DNA of 7,257 nucleotides from Cyanobacteriota bacterium (GTDB taxonomy: Bacteria; Cyanobacteriota; Cyanobacteriia; Leptolyngbyales; Leptolyngbyaceae), in the NCBI GenBank assembly GCA_027482985.1, contig JAIXVO010000358.1, positions 1 to 7,257 on the forward strand, given 5' to 3'. The notes beneath the pieces were generated by a model. That model did not search any database. It saw nothing but the letters and a program-made list of their open reading frames with translations, and had not been told where the DNA came from. The translations under genes and the position numbers were made by a program. Below, one piece after another: positions 1 through 6,460 of this stretch (the first letter of the stretch is position 1; each line of letters opens with the position of its first letter).

Positions 1-404
1 ATCTGCTGGAAGATGTGCGGGTGGTGAGTTTGGCGAAACAGCGGGAAGAAATTTTTCTGCCGGGAGAATCGATCCCCTTACCCACAGATGCCGAACAGCC
101 TGGGGTGCAACTCTTGCGACGATTGCGGGATGAAGCCCATCGGTTTGCGGTCAGTTTTCATCGGCAGAAACGCACCGAGCGGATGCGGCGATCGCGCCTG
201 GATGAAATTCCCGGTTTGGGTTTTCATCGCCAAAAGCAATTGCTGGCAACGTTTCGTTCCATTGACTATTTGCGAGAAGCCACACCTGAGCAAATTGCCC
301 AGGTGCCGGGAATTGGTGCTCGTCTGGCCCAACAAATTTATGATTATTTCCATCCGGCTCAGGATGATGCGACCCCGGAATCTGCTAGTTCTCAATTGAA
401 TTGA
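1..404 (+). CDS. uvrC: UvrABC system protein C, C-terminal fragment (5' end outside window)
   Basis: This is the end of the nuclease subunit of nucleotide excision repair, which makes the two incisions around a UvrB-bound lesion. The reading frame is open from the window edge (first full codon at base 3) to TGA at 402-404, so only about the last 133 residues are present. It shows the end of the RNase H-like 3'-... 5'-incision nuclease domain, including [13 protein letters not shown] and the conserved LRDEAHRFA stretch whose His belongs to the catalytic site in the family. A tandem helix-hairpin-helix pair follows, recognisable by [13 protein letters not shown] and [12 protein letters not shown], which binds DNA. 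A short non-conserved tail ends the protein. The GTG at base 15 is internal to the gene and is not a start. Only 41 bases separate this stop from the next start and no terminator is visible, so read-through into the signalling genes is possible. The identification is firm. Confidence 0.93.
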   Translation, partial: LLEDVRVVSLAKQREEIFLPGESIPLPTDAEQPGVQLLRRLRDEAHRFAVSFHRQKRTERMRRSRLDEIPGLGFHRQKQLLATFRSIDYLREATPEQIAQVPGIGARLAQQIYDYFHPAQDDATPESASSQLN

Positions 405-445
405 GGTGCATATTTGGTCATGTCAAGATTGGTAGCCCTCCCCCC

Positions 446-2779
446 ATGAAATTTTTAGATCCTGCTAGCAGGCTCATGAATCGGCTGAAATATCCTCAGA
501 AATTCGCCTTAATCAGTTGCGTTTTTCTGGTGCCGATCGCGGTGCTGATGACCCTCCTCTTTGCCGAAATTCAATATCGCATCACATTTACCACTAAAGA
601 GCGGCTTGGGACTCAATATCTACGCGCAGTGCAACAATTATCGCAGCAGGTATTGGAGTACCGGATTACCAATCAGCAGTTAAATCTCACGAATCAACCG
701 CTTCATCGCCTGCCCCCCAGTCATACTGAAATCACTCAAAGTCTAGTCCAACTCAAACAATTAGATCAACAACTGGGCAATACTTTAAATACTCAAAATA
801 AAGTTCAAAATATTCAAACAATTTGGCAGCTCTTACAACAGCGATCGCACCAATTCAGTCCTGAAACAGAATATACCTTAACGGATGAATTGTACGCAGA
901 AATCGCAGAACTCCGACTACATATTGGCGATCAATCTAATTTGATTTTAGATCCGGATTTGGACACCTACTATCTCATGGATACGGTGTTACTCAAATTG
1001 CCAGAAATTCAAGAAACGCTGGCTCAGATCAAACTGATTAGTCAACAAGTTCACCTGACGGGACAGATTACTCCAGCCGATCGATCGCAGTTTTTGATGC
1101 TAACCGGATCATTACAACGCTTCAACAGTGAACTGACGCGCAAACTCCAAATTGCTTTCCAGTCAACACGTGAGACGACTGTGGAATCTGAACTTGCCGA
1201 TGATCTACAGCAACTCACCCAGTCAATGAGTCGCTTGACCAGACAACTAGGCAATCTGGCTTATGACAATCAAGTTCCCGAGGCAACACTTTATTTTAAA
1301 CAGGCCAGCTTGAGCTTACAGCAAAACTTTCAACTCTGGGATGCCGCGATCGCGCAACTCGATGGGCTGCTGCAAAACCGGATTGACCAGTTACATCGAA
1401 AACGCATTCTCACCAGTCTATTCGTGGGGCTAATTTTAAGCTTGGCAGGGTACTTACTGCTGGGATTTTATCAGGGCATGATGCAAGTGGTTTCTAGCTT
1501 AAAGGCTGCGGCTCAACGGATGATTCAGGGGGATACGCAAACCGCTGTGCAACTGGATAGTCAGGATGAATTGGCGGATGTGGTGCGATCGTTCAATGCT
1601 GTTGCCGATGCCTTACGAGCGGCAGAAGCCAACTACCGAGGAATTTTTGAAAACTCAGTGGAAGGGATTTTTCAGACCACACCTGCGGGGCAATATTTAG
1701 CTGCGAATCCCATGCTGGCCAAAATTTATGGCTATGCTTCCGTTGATGAATTACTGCAAGTTTTGACAGATATTCAATCCCAATTGTATGTGCAGCCAGA
1801 ATTGCGATCGCAATTTGTGCAAGTGATGCAACAAGTGGGTAAAATTCAAAATTTTGAAGCGCAAATTTATCGCAAAGATGGCTCGATTATTTGGATTTCG
1901 GAAACAGCGCGATCGGTGTTAGATGGGGATGGCAATCTGCTCCGCTATGAAGGCACGGTGGTGGACATTACCCAACGGAAAGCCGCCGAAGCAGAAATTC
2001 TGCAACTGACGCAACGATTGCAGGATGAGAATCTGCGGATGAGTGCAGAACTGTCGGTGACCCGCAAATTACAGCAAATGTTGCTGCCGACGGAACTGGA
2101 ATTAGCCGCAGTGCCAGGGTTAGAAATTGCTGGGTTTATGGAACCTGCTGCCGAAGTGGGCGGTGATTATTATGATGTGTTGCACCAAAATGGCAAAGTC
2201 AGTATCAGTATTGGTGATGTCACGGGGCATGGGCTGGAAAGCGGCGTGGTGATGATCATGGCGCAAACTGCTGTGAGAACCTTACTCGCTAATGGCGAAA
2301 CTGATCCCAGTAAATTTTTGAATGTCGTGAATCAAATTATTTACGACAATACCCGCCGCATGCGATCGCGCAAAAATATGAGTCTGGCGGTGATGGAATA
2401 CCACGCCGGATCGTTACGGCTGATGGGGCAACACGAAGAACTGATCATCGTGCGGCAGGATGGTACCCTGGAAGCGATCGACACCCTAGATCTGGGCTTC
2501 CCACTGGGCTTGGAATCAGACATTTCTGCCTTCATTCAGGAACAACAACTCCACCTCCAACCGGGGGATCTCGCTGTCCTGTATACCGATGGCATTACCG
2601 AAGCGATGAATCTAGAGAATCAACAGTATGGGTTAAAGCCGATGTATGCCGTGTTGCAGGCGAATCGCGATCGCTCTGCCCAGGAGATCCGGCAAGCGGT
2701 GATCCAAAACCTGATGCAACACATTGGGGATCAGCGTGTGTTTGACGATATTACTCTGGTTGTGATTAAAAGGCTGTGA
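446..2779 (+). CDS. Membrane sensor phosphatase: periplasmic sensor, HAMP, PAS, SpoIIE/RsbU-type PP2C
   Basis: A predicted inner-membrane serine/threonine phosphatase that would dephosphorylate a STAS-type partner protein. From the ATG at 446 it has 777 residues. TM1 lies at about 20-40. A helical periplasmic region at about 41-320 includes a SNLILDPDLDTYYLMD stretch (about 164-179), typical of four-helix sensors in some chemoreceptors. TM2 is at about 321-343, HAMP at 344-395 and PAS at about 397-515. A coiled-coil linker at 511-545 ends in ENLRMSAEL, and the PP2C domain runs from about 555 to the end. Metal-ligand motifs are intact: GGDYYD 572-577, GDVTGHG 590-596, YTDG 713-716 and FDDIT 766-770, so the enzyme should be active. 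Domain order after the membrane resembles Pseudomonas SiaA but with an added PAS. The frame stays open upstream to a TTG at 401 overlapping the uvrC stop; ATG 446 or ATG 476 are better starts, since both keep TM1 near the N-terminus. No clear Shine-Dalgarno sequence precedes 446. The sensed ligand is unknown. Confidence 0.9.
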   Translation: MKFLDPASRLMNRLKYPQKFALISCVFLVPIAVLMTLLFAEIQYRITFTTKERLGTQYLRAVQQLSQQVLEYRITNQQLNLTNQPLHRLPPSHTEITQSLVQLKQLDQQLGNTLNTQNKVQNIQTIWQLLQQRSHQFSPETEYTLTDELYAEIAELRLHIGDQSNLILDPDLDTYYLMDTVLLKLPEIQETLAQIKLISQQVHLTGQITPADRSQFLMLTGSLQRFNSELTRKLQIAFQSTRETTVESELADDLQQLTQSMSRLTRQLGNLAYDNQVPEATLYFKQASLSLQQNFQLWDAAIAQLDGLLQNRIDQLHRKRILTSLFVGLILSLAGYLLLGFYQGMMQVVSSLKAAAQRMIQGDTQTAVQLDSQDELADVVRSFNAVADALRAAEANYRGIFENSVEGIFQTTPAGQYLAANPMLAKIYGYASVDELLQVLTDIQSQLYVQPELRSQFVQVMQQVGKIQNFEAQIYRKDGSIIWISETARSVLDGDGNLLRYEGTVVDITQRKAAEAEILQLTQRLQDENLRMSAELSVTRKLQQMLLPTELELAAVPGLEIAGFMEPAAEVGGDYYDVLHQNGKVSISIGDVTGHGLESGVVMIMAQTAVRTLLANGETDPSKFLNVVNQIIYDNTRRMRSRKNMSLAVMEYHAGSLRLMGQHEELIIVRQDGTLEAIDTLDLGFPLGLESDISAFIQEQQLHLQPGDLAVLYTDGITEAMNLENQQYGLKPMYAVLQANRDRSAQEIRQAVIQNLMQHIGDQRVFDDITLVVIKRL
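1991..2779 (+). repeat. Paralogous PP2C-coding segment, second copy at 3358-4146
   Basis: The 3' part of the first phosphatase gene (1991-2779) aligns without a gap to 3358-4146 of the second: every landmark I located (GGDY, GDVTGHG, YTDG, DDIT and the stop codon) sits at a constant offset of 1367 bases. Over the last 220 residues I count about 157 identities by hand, near 71 percent. Two HIP1 octamers (2362 and 2667) are also kept at the matching positions (3729 and 4034). This is an old tandem duplication of the phosphatase end; the sensory N-termini are unrelated beyond both containing a PAS fold. Confidence 0.85.
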
Positions 2780-2803
2780 AACGGAAATTAAGATGTCACA
2801 ATG

Positions 2804-2825
2804 GCTGAGAGCATTTCATCTCGGC
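2804..2825 (+). other. Small stem-loop between the two phosphatase genes
   Basis: GCTGAGA at 2804-2810 pairs with TCTCGGC at 2819-2825 (seven pairs, one a G-U wobble) around an 8-base loop. It lies in the 68-base gap between the two phosphatase genes and is followed only by a weak T/C-rich stretch, so it may be a processing or attenuation hairpin, or chance. It does not look like a strong terminator. Confidence 0.25.
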
Positions 2826-2847
2826 AGCTTTCTCCATTACACCCGCC

Positions 2848-4146
2848 ATGTCTGTTGAAACCCACCTCCGCTCAGAACTGCAACGACTGCACCAGGAACT
2901 CGCCTCACTGCAACGCCATAACCATACTCTCCAACAGGCACTGAATGCCTATACTTCCACCAATCTTCAAGTCGAAACAGCGCTAGCGAACTCAGAAGCC
3001 GAATTGCGGGCACTGTTCGCCGCTATGCCCGATATTGTGCTGGTCAAAGACATCGACGGGCGTTATGTCAAAATTGCCCCCACGCGGCTAGACAATCTCT
3101 ATAAACTCCCGGACGAATTAATCGGCAAAACCGAGCATGAAATCTTTCCCCCAGCGATCGCCGATCAATTTGTGGGGTACATTCGCACCGTCCTGACCAC
3201 CCAAACCACGATCACGGTGGAATTTAGCTTGCCGCTGCGGGGCGTGGAGCGCTGGTTCTCCACCAACATTGCCCCCCTGTCCGATCGCACCGTGATTTGG
3301 ATGGCACGAGACATTACTGATCGCAAACACGTCGAAGAAGCCCTGCTCCAAGCCAACGCCGAAATTACTCGCCTGAATCACCAGTTACAACAAGAAAACC
3401 TGCGCATGAGTGCCGAACTGGAGGTCACCCGCCGCTTACAGCAGATGATTTTGCCCCGCGAAGAAGAACTCAGCCAGATTACCGGATTGGATATTGCGGG
3501 CTTTATGCAACCGGCGACGGAAGTGGGCGGGGATTATTTCGATGTGCTGCAATACAACGGCAAGGTCAAAATCGGCATTGGTGACGTGACTGGGCATGGG
3601 TTGGAAAGCAGCATGGTGATGCTGATGGCGCAAACTGCCGTGCGAACGCTGATTGCCAATGGCGAAACCGACACCAGCAAACTCCTCAACACGGTGAATC
3701 GGTTGATTTATGACAACACCCGCCGGATGCGATCGCCCAAAAATATGACTCTGGCCATCCTGGAATACGAAGCGGGAATTCTGCAACTAACCGGACAACA
3801 TGAGGAACTGATCATCGTGCGGCAGAATGGCACCATCGAACTGATTGACACGATTGACTTGGGGTTTCCCCTGGGGCTAGAGTCGGATATCTCTGCCTTC
3901 CTGGGAGAAACCCGGATTGCCCTCCACCCCGGAGATGTGGCAGTTCTTTATACCGACGGCATTACTGAGGCGATGAATGTCCACCGGGAACAGTACGGGC
4001 TGGATCGGCTTTATCAGATCTTGATTCAACATCGCGATCGCCAAGCCAACGCAATTCGCCAGGCCATCATCAGTGATTTGATGCGGCATATTGCCCAACA
4101 AGCAGTGTTAGACGACATCACGCTGCTAGTGCTGAAACGTAAGTAA
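2848..4146 (+). CDS. Soluble PAS-PP2C phosphatase (SpoIIE/RsbU family), paralogue of the upstream gene
   Basis: A predicted cytoplasmic serine/threonine phosphatase of 432 residues with no membrane segment. An N-terminal coiled coil (about 1-50) is followed by a PAS domain (about 52-160, ending in the usual DITDRK). A second coiled-coil linker (about 160-200) carries QENLRMSAELEVTRRLQQM, and the PP2C domain covers about 210-432. Metal-binding motifs are complete: GGDYFD 227-232, GDVTGHG 245-251, YTDG 368-371 and LDDIT 421-425. The catalytic part is a close duplicate of that of the preceding gene. Having one membrane and one cytosolic phosphatase with nearly the same catalytic face suggests two inputs acting on the same phospho-protein, most likely the STAS protein encoded downstream; this is inference. 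ATG 2848 lies 68 bases after the upstream stop. No good Shine-Dalgarno precedes it, but the coil begins right at this Met. PAS ligand or cofactor cannot be told from sequence. Confidence 0.9.
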   Translation: MSVETHLRSELQRLHQELASLQRHNHTLQQALNAYTSTNLQVETALANSEAELRALFAAMPDIVLVKDIDGRYVKIAPTRLDNLYKLPDELIGKTEHEIFPPAIADQFVGYIRTVLTTQTTITVEFSLPLRGVERWFSTNIAPLSDRTVIWMARDITDRKHVEEALLQANAEITRLNHQLQQENLRMSAELEVTRRLQQMILPREEELSQITGLDIAGFMQPATEVGGDYFDVLQYNGKVKIGIGDVTGHGLESSMVMLMAQTAVRTLIANGETDTSKLLNTVNRLIYDNTRRMRSPKNMTLAILEYEAGILQLTGQHEELIIVRQNGTIELIDTIDLGFPLGLESDISAFLGETRIALHPGDVAVLYTDGITEAMNVHREQYGLDRLYQILIQHRDRQANAIRQAIISDLMRHIAQQAVLDDITLLVLKRK

Positions 4147-4212
4147 AGTCAGCAATCTGTTGGGCTATTGTTAACCTTTACCTAGATGCGGGGCATACTG
4201 AGAGTCGAATCG

Positions 4213-4241
4213 GGGGTTTTACCCGTTTGGGCGTAAACCCC
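4213..4241 (+). terminator. GC-rich stem-loop, possible terminator or leader structure
   Basis: GGGG (4213-4216) and TTTAC (4218-4222) pair with GTAAA (4233-4237) and CCCC (4238-4241), with T4217 bulged. Two further C-G pairs inside (4223-4224 with 4230-4231) close a 5-base loop. It lies 66 bases after the second phosphatase stop and about 145 bases before the cyclase start. No T-tract follows, so a classical intrinsic terminator is not supported; cyanobacterial terminators often lack one, so 3'-end formation or a leader structure remain open. The rest of the 4147-4385 gap shows no open frame of note and no riboswitch that I recognise. Confidence 0.35.
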
Positions 4242-4370
4242 TCCGTGCATCCCGTGATTAGCACTGAATTTAGGCAGATTTTGACGTTAGCCCTCAGGTA
4301 GAATGCCCTAAAGTAGTGATTTGACTTGAGCGAGATGGTGCTCTTACTGGCCAGAATTACTGTTCTATGA

Positions 4371-4377
4371 AGGGGAG
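4371..4377 (+). promoter_or_regulatory. Strong ribosome binding site of the diguanylate cyclase gene
   Basis: AGGGGAG sits 8 bases before ATG 4386. It is the clearest Shine-Dalgarno sequence in the window and fixes the cyclase start upstream of the poly-C run. This matters because it places the run inside the coding sequence. Confidence 0.7.
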
Positions 4378-4385
4378 ACAAACTT

Positions 4386-5477
4386 ATGGTTCGAGCCATC
4401 GAAGGCCTTTCGACCGTTAAGCTCTGGGTGGTTTACTCCTCTAACCGCTTGTTTTTGCTTCAGTTCCTTCGCGCCTGCTTCAGAAAATTGCAACCACTAT
4501 CCCACCAGCCGTGCGATCCTGAGACCCCCCCCCCCGCTAGCCTAATCAGTACGACGGTTTATCGAGCGGAAGCAGAGTGCTCTCCGGTCGCAGAACACTC
4601 TGAGGCTGAGATCGACCATGATGATTCGCGGGAAGAAAAACTAGTCGCAGAGCTTGATGCTTTGCGGCAAGAGGTTCAACGGCTGCAACAGGCCAATCGC
4701 GATCTCTATCTCTCCCTGGCGACGACCGCCGAACATGGCGACTTGATCGAAGCGCAACTGCAACAAACCAACGAACAACTGCAGGCGGAAGTGGAAGAAC
4801 GGAAGCGCGCTCAGGCCACCCTCAAAGCCTTAATCAAAGCTATTTCTAAGCGTAAAGACGATCTGGAAATCGTAGTGCAAACGATCATGGAACATGGGGA
4901 CGTGATGGACACCCAGTGGTCGCTCAAACTCACGGAAATCAACAAAATTGCGTCTCTTGATGCCCTCACTGAAATTGCCAATCGGCGGCGTTTTGATGAA
5001 CATTTGGAGTATCAGTGGAAGCAGATGACGCGCGAGCGATCGCCCTTAGCGTTGATCCTGTGCGATATCGATCGCTTCAAGCAATTTAATGATGCCTATG
5101 GGCACCTGGCAGGAGACGATTGTTTACAACGGGTGGCTAGTGCCCTGAATCATTGTGTGAATCGACCCAGCGATTTAGTCGCCCGCTTTGGGGGAGAAGA
5201 GTTTGCTGCCGTCTTGCCCCAAACTGACTTAGAAGGGGCGATCCGGGTGGCCGAACGGATGCAGCGAGCGATCGCGCGGCTCCAAATCGATCATCCCCAG
5301 TCGCTAGTTAGCCCCTTTGTTACCCTCAGTATTGGGGTCGCTTGCGTGATGCCAGCTAGCGATTTATCGTCAGAAGAATTAATTCATTTGGCGGATCAAC
5401 ATCTGTATCTGGCCAAACAACAGGGTCGTAACCAAATCATTGCAGCCCTTGCCCCCTCTTACCCAACCGTTTTATGA
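4386..5477 (+). CDS. Diguanylate cyclase (GGDEF) with N-terminal coiled coil
   Basis: Makes cyclic di-GMP from two GTP; predicted cytoplasmic, 363 residues. Residues 1-46 are a basic, aromatic and Cys-containing segment of no recognised family. A long charged coiled coil spans about 80-165 and contains EHGD repeats (AEHGD, MEHGD) typical of cyanobacterial cyclases of this type. The GGDEF domain covers about 185-355. Key residues are present: DALT 192-195, metal ligand region CDID 226-229 followed by FKQFND, and the active-site signature GGEEF 269-273. The inhibitory I-site RPSD (R260, D263) lies exactly five residues before the signature, so product inhibition is expected. There is no EAL or receiver domain; control presumably acts through the coil, as in SiaD, which is activated by a bound antagonist-like protein. 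An 11-base C run at codons 47-50 lies in frame; one base more or less would end translation at once. The TGA overlaps the next start (ATGA), implying coupled translation. Confidence 0.93.
   Translation: MVRAIEGLSTVKLWVVYSSNRLFLLQFLRACFRKLQPLSHQPCDPETPPPASLISTTVYRAEAECSPVAEHSEAEIDHDDSREEKLVAELDALRQEVQRLQQANRDLYLSLATTAEHGDLIEAQLQQTNEQLQAEVEERKRAQATLKALIKAISKRKDDLEIVVQTIMEHGDVMDTQWSLKLTEINKIASLDALTEIANRRRFDEHLEYQWKQMTRERSPLALILCDIDRFKQFNDAYGHLAGDDCLQRVASALNHCVNRPSDLVARFGGEEFAAVLPQTDLEGAIRVAERMQRAIARLQIDHPQSLVSPFVTLSIGVACVMPASDLSSEELIHLADQHLYLAKQQGRNQIIAALAPSYPTVL
4525..4535 (+). repeat. C11 homopolymer inside the diguanylate cyclase gene
   Basis: Eleven consecutive C bases encode the end of Thr47 and Pro48-Pro50. 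With 11 the frame continues as Ala-Ser-Leu. With 12 the codons become CGC TAG, and with 10 they become CCG CTA GCC TAA, so both one-base changes stop translation within three codons. The first in-frame ATG after the run is deep in the coil (near residue 167), so a rescue start would need TTG or GTG. Such a tract is prone to replication slippage and to sequencing error. Confidence 0.9.
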
Positions 5478-6064
5478 ACTCAACCATGTCTGTGCAAATC
5501 TATGGGGAGTTTCTGGCAGCGGTGCCTCCGAGTGACGAGTATCTGACGCTCAACTTTTCGCCGCATAATGCGCCCCGTAAACAACGCTGGAAAAACTACG
5601 GCTTATCTGCTGATTTTTTAGGCGATTACTTCGCCGCATTTTTCCCAGATGCCGCCGTTCCCGATAGTAAAATCAATCAACGAGATACCGTCAAGGCCGC
5701 AGTTAGCTATGTGACCAATGAACTTTTAGAAAATGCTGTTAAATATACTACGACTTCTGGTCAACATCCGATTAGTATTTCCTTACATCTTTACAGTCGC
5801 CAAATTATTTTCCATGTCACCAACTGTACTGATATTGCTTTGGCAGACGGCTATCAACAATTTATTCAAGAGTTATTAGCGGCAGATTTAGACGAATATT
5901 ATCTCCAGCAACTGGAGAAAGCCGCTGCTGGTAGTGGTCAGTCGAGTATGGGAATTTTGACCATGATGAACGATTACGCGACTCGCTTTGGGTGGAAGTT
6001 TGCCACGTTAGACACTGCATCTAATATTATTCAAGTTGATGTTCTAGCTTATTTAGATGTCTAA
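5474..6064 (+). CDS. Slr1658-like GHKL-fold regulator, putative switch kinase
   Basis: A 196-residue soluble protein resembling the cyanobacterial family I remember as the Slr1658 superfamily, and functionally comparable to SiaB or the SpoIIAB/RsbW anti-sigma kinases. The N-terminal third (including NAPRKQRWKNYGLSADFL, about 32-49) is typical of that family. A clear GHKL N-box, NELLENAVKY at 82-91, offers Glu83 and Asn87 for Mg-ATP. A weaker glycine box follows, SSMGILTMMNDY at 157-168. The usual D-x-G-x-G box is absent; its place is taken by HVTNCTD (114-120). ATP binding is therefore likely but not certain, and kinase activity is inferred. The gene overlaps the cyclase stop by 4 bases (ATGA), which points to translational coupling and a shared complex; ATG 5486 is an alternative start. 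The STAS gene follows 52 bases later. The gene looks more AT-rich than its neighbours and has no HIP1 site. Confidence 0.78.
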   Translation: MNSTMSVQIYGEFLAAVPPSDEYLTLNFSPHNAPRKQRWKNYGLSADFLGDYFAAFFPDAAVPDSKINQRDTVKAAVSYVTNELLENAVKYTTTSGQHPISISLHLYSRQIIFHVTNCTDIALADGYQQFIQELLAADLDEYYLQQLEKAAAGSGQSSMGILTMMNDYATRFGWKFATLDTASNIIQVDVLAYLDV

Positions 6065-6116
6065 CTTGCTTTAAAAAACTGCATTGATTGATTCAATTTG
6101 ATACATGGGGTATGTG

Positions 6117-6458
6117 ATGGACATTAAAACTGACGATTACAGTATTCGGCATGATTCCGAGTCTGCAACCGTCTTTCTGCGTGGTTTTTTAAGATTGGAC
6201 GGGATGGAAAAATATCAACCCGTGATGGATGTTTTGTTGACGGCAGTCGAACAATCGGCAGAACTCACGATCGACTTGCGCGAACTAGAATTCTTAAACA
6301 GTTCTGGCATTAGTATGCTGTCTATGTTTGTGGTGAAAGTGCGCGATAAAGGGAATGTGACTTTGACCTTAAAAGGCTGTGATAAAGTCCTTTGGCAAAC
6401 TAAATCCCTCAAGAATCTGCAACGTCTAATGCCCAGTTTGACGTTGGTGTTTGCCTAG
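6117..6458 (+). CDS. Slr1659-like STAS-domain regulator (anti-sigma factor antagonist type)
   Basis: A small soluble protein (113 residues) with the STAS fold of SpoIIAA/RsbV, of the type I recall as Slr1659-like. The signature is TIDLRELEFLNSSGISMLSM (51-70): a beta strand, then the loop whose Ser/Thr is phosphorylated in antagonists. Ser62 and Ser63 are the candidate acceptors; the usual Asp before them is Asn61. The C-terminal KSLKNLQRLMPSL (96-108) is also characteristic of this group. By analogy with SiaC, the unphosphorylated form would bind either the kinase-like protein or the cyclase coil; this is inferred from gene order. I prefer ATG 6117 (MDIKTDDY) because a GGGG stretch at 6107-6110 lies 6 bases upstream; ATG 6105 would add MGYV and has no ribosome binding site. 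The stop is only 2 bases from the stop of the convergent methyltransferase gene, so no separate terminator fits between them. Confidence 0.85.
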   Translation: MDIKTDDYSIRHDSESATVFLRGFLRLDGMEKYQPVMDVLLTAVEQSAELTIDLRELEFLNSSGISMLSMFVVKVRDKGNVTLTLKGCDKVLWQTKSLKNLQRLMPSLTLVFA

Positions 6459-6460
6459 AA

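Noticed and set aside
1..404. uvrC as part of the signalling module
   Set aside because: It is a DNA repair gene with no functional tie to the downstream proteins; closeness alone is not evidence beyond possible co-transcription.
401..445. TTG 401 as the start of the membrane phosphatase
   Set aside because: It adds 15 residues rich in Pro/Gly without family character ahead of TM1 and has no ribosome binding site; ATG 446 or 476 is more likely.
3436..3786. A 116-residue open frame on the - strand within the second phosphatase gene
   Set aside because: It mirrors the conserved PP2C coding region in another frame, and its composition is typical of a shadow frame.
4281..4304. TTGACG and TAGAAT as a sigma-70 promoter for the cyclase gene
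   Set aside because: The spacer is only 12 bases, far from the usual 16-18, and no better pairing was found nearby.
4147..4385. Cyclic di-GMP riboswitch in the cyclase leader
   Set aside because: The conserved GEMM sequence elements were looked for by eye and not seen; the one hairpin present does not resemble that fold.
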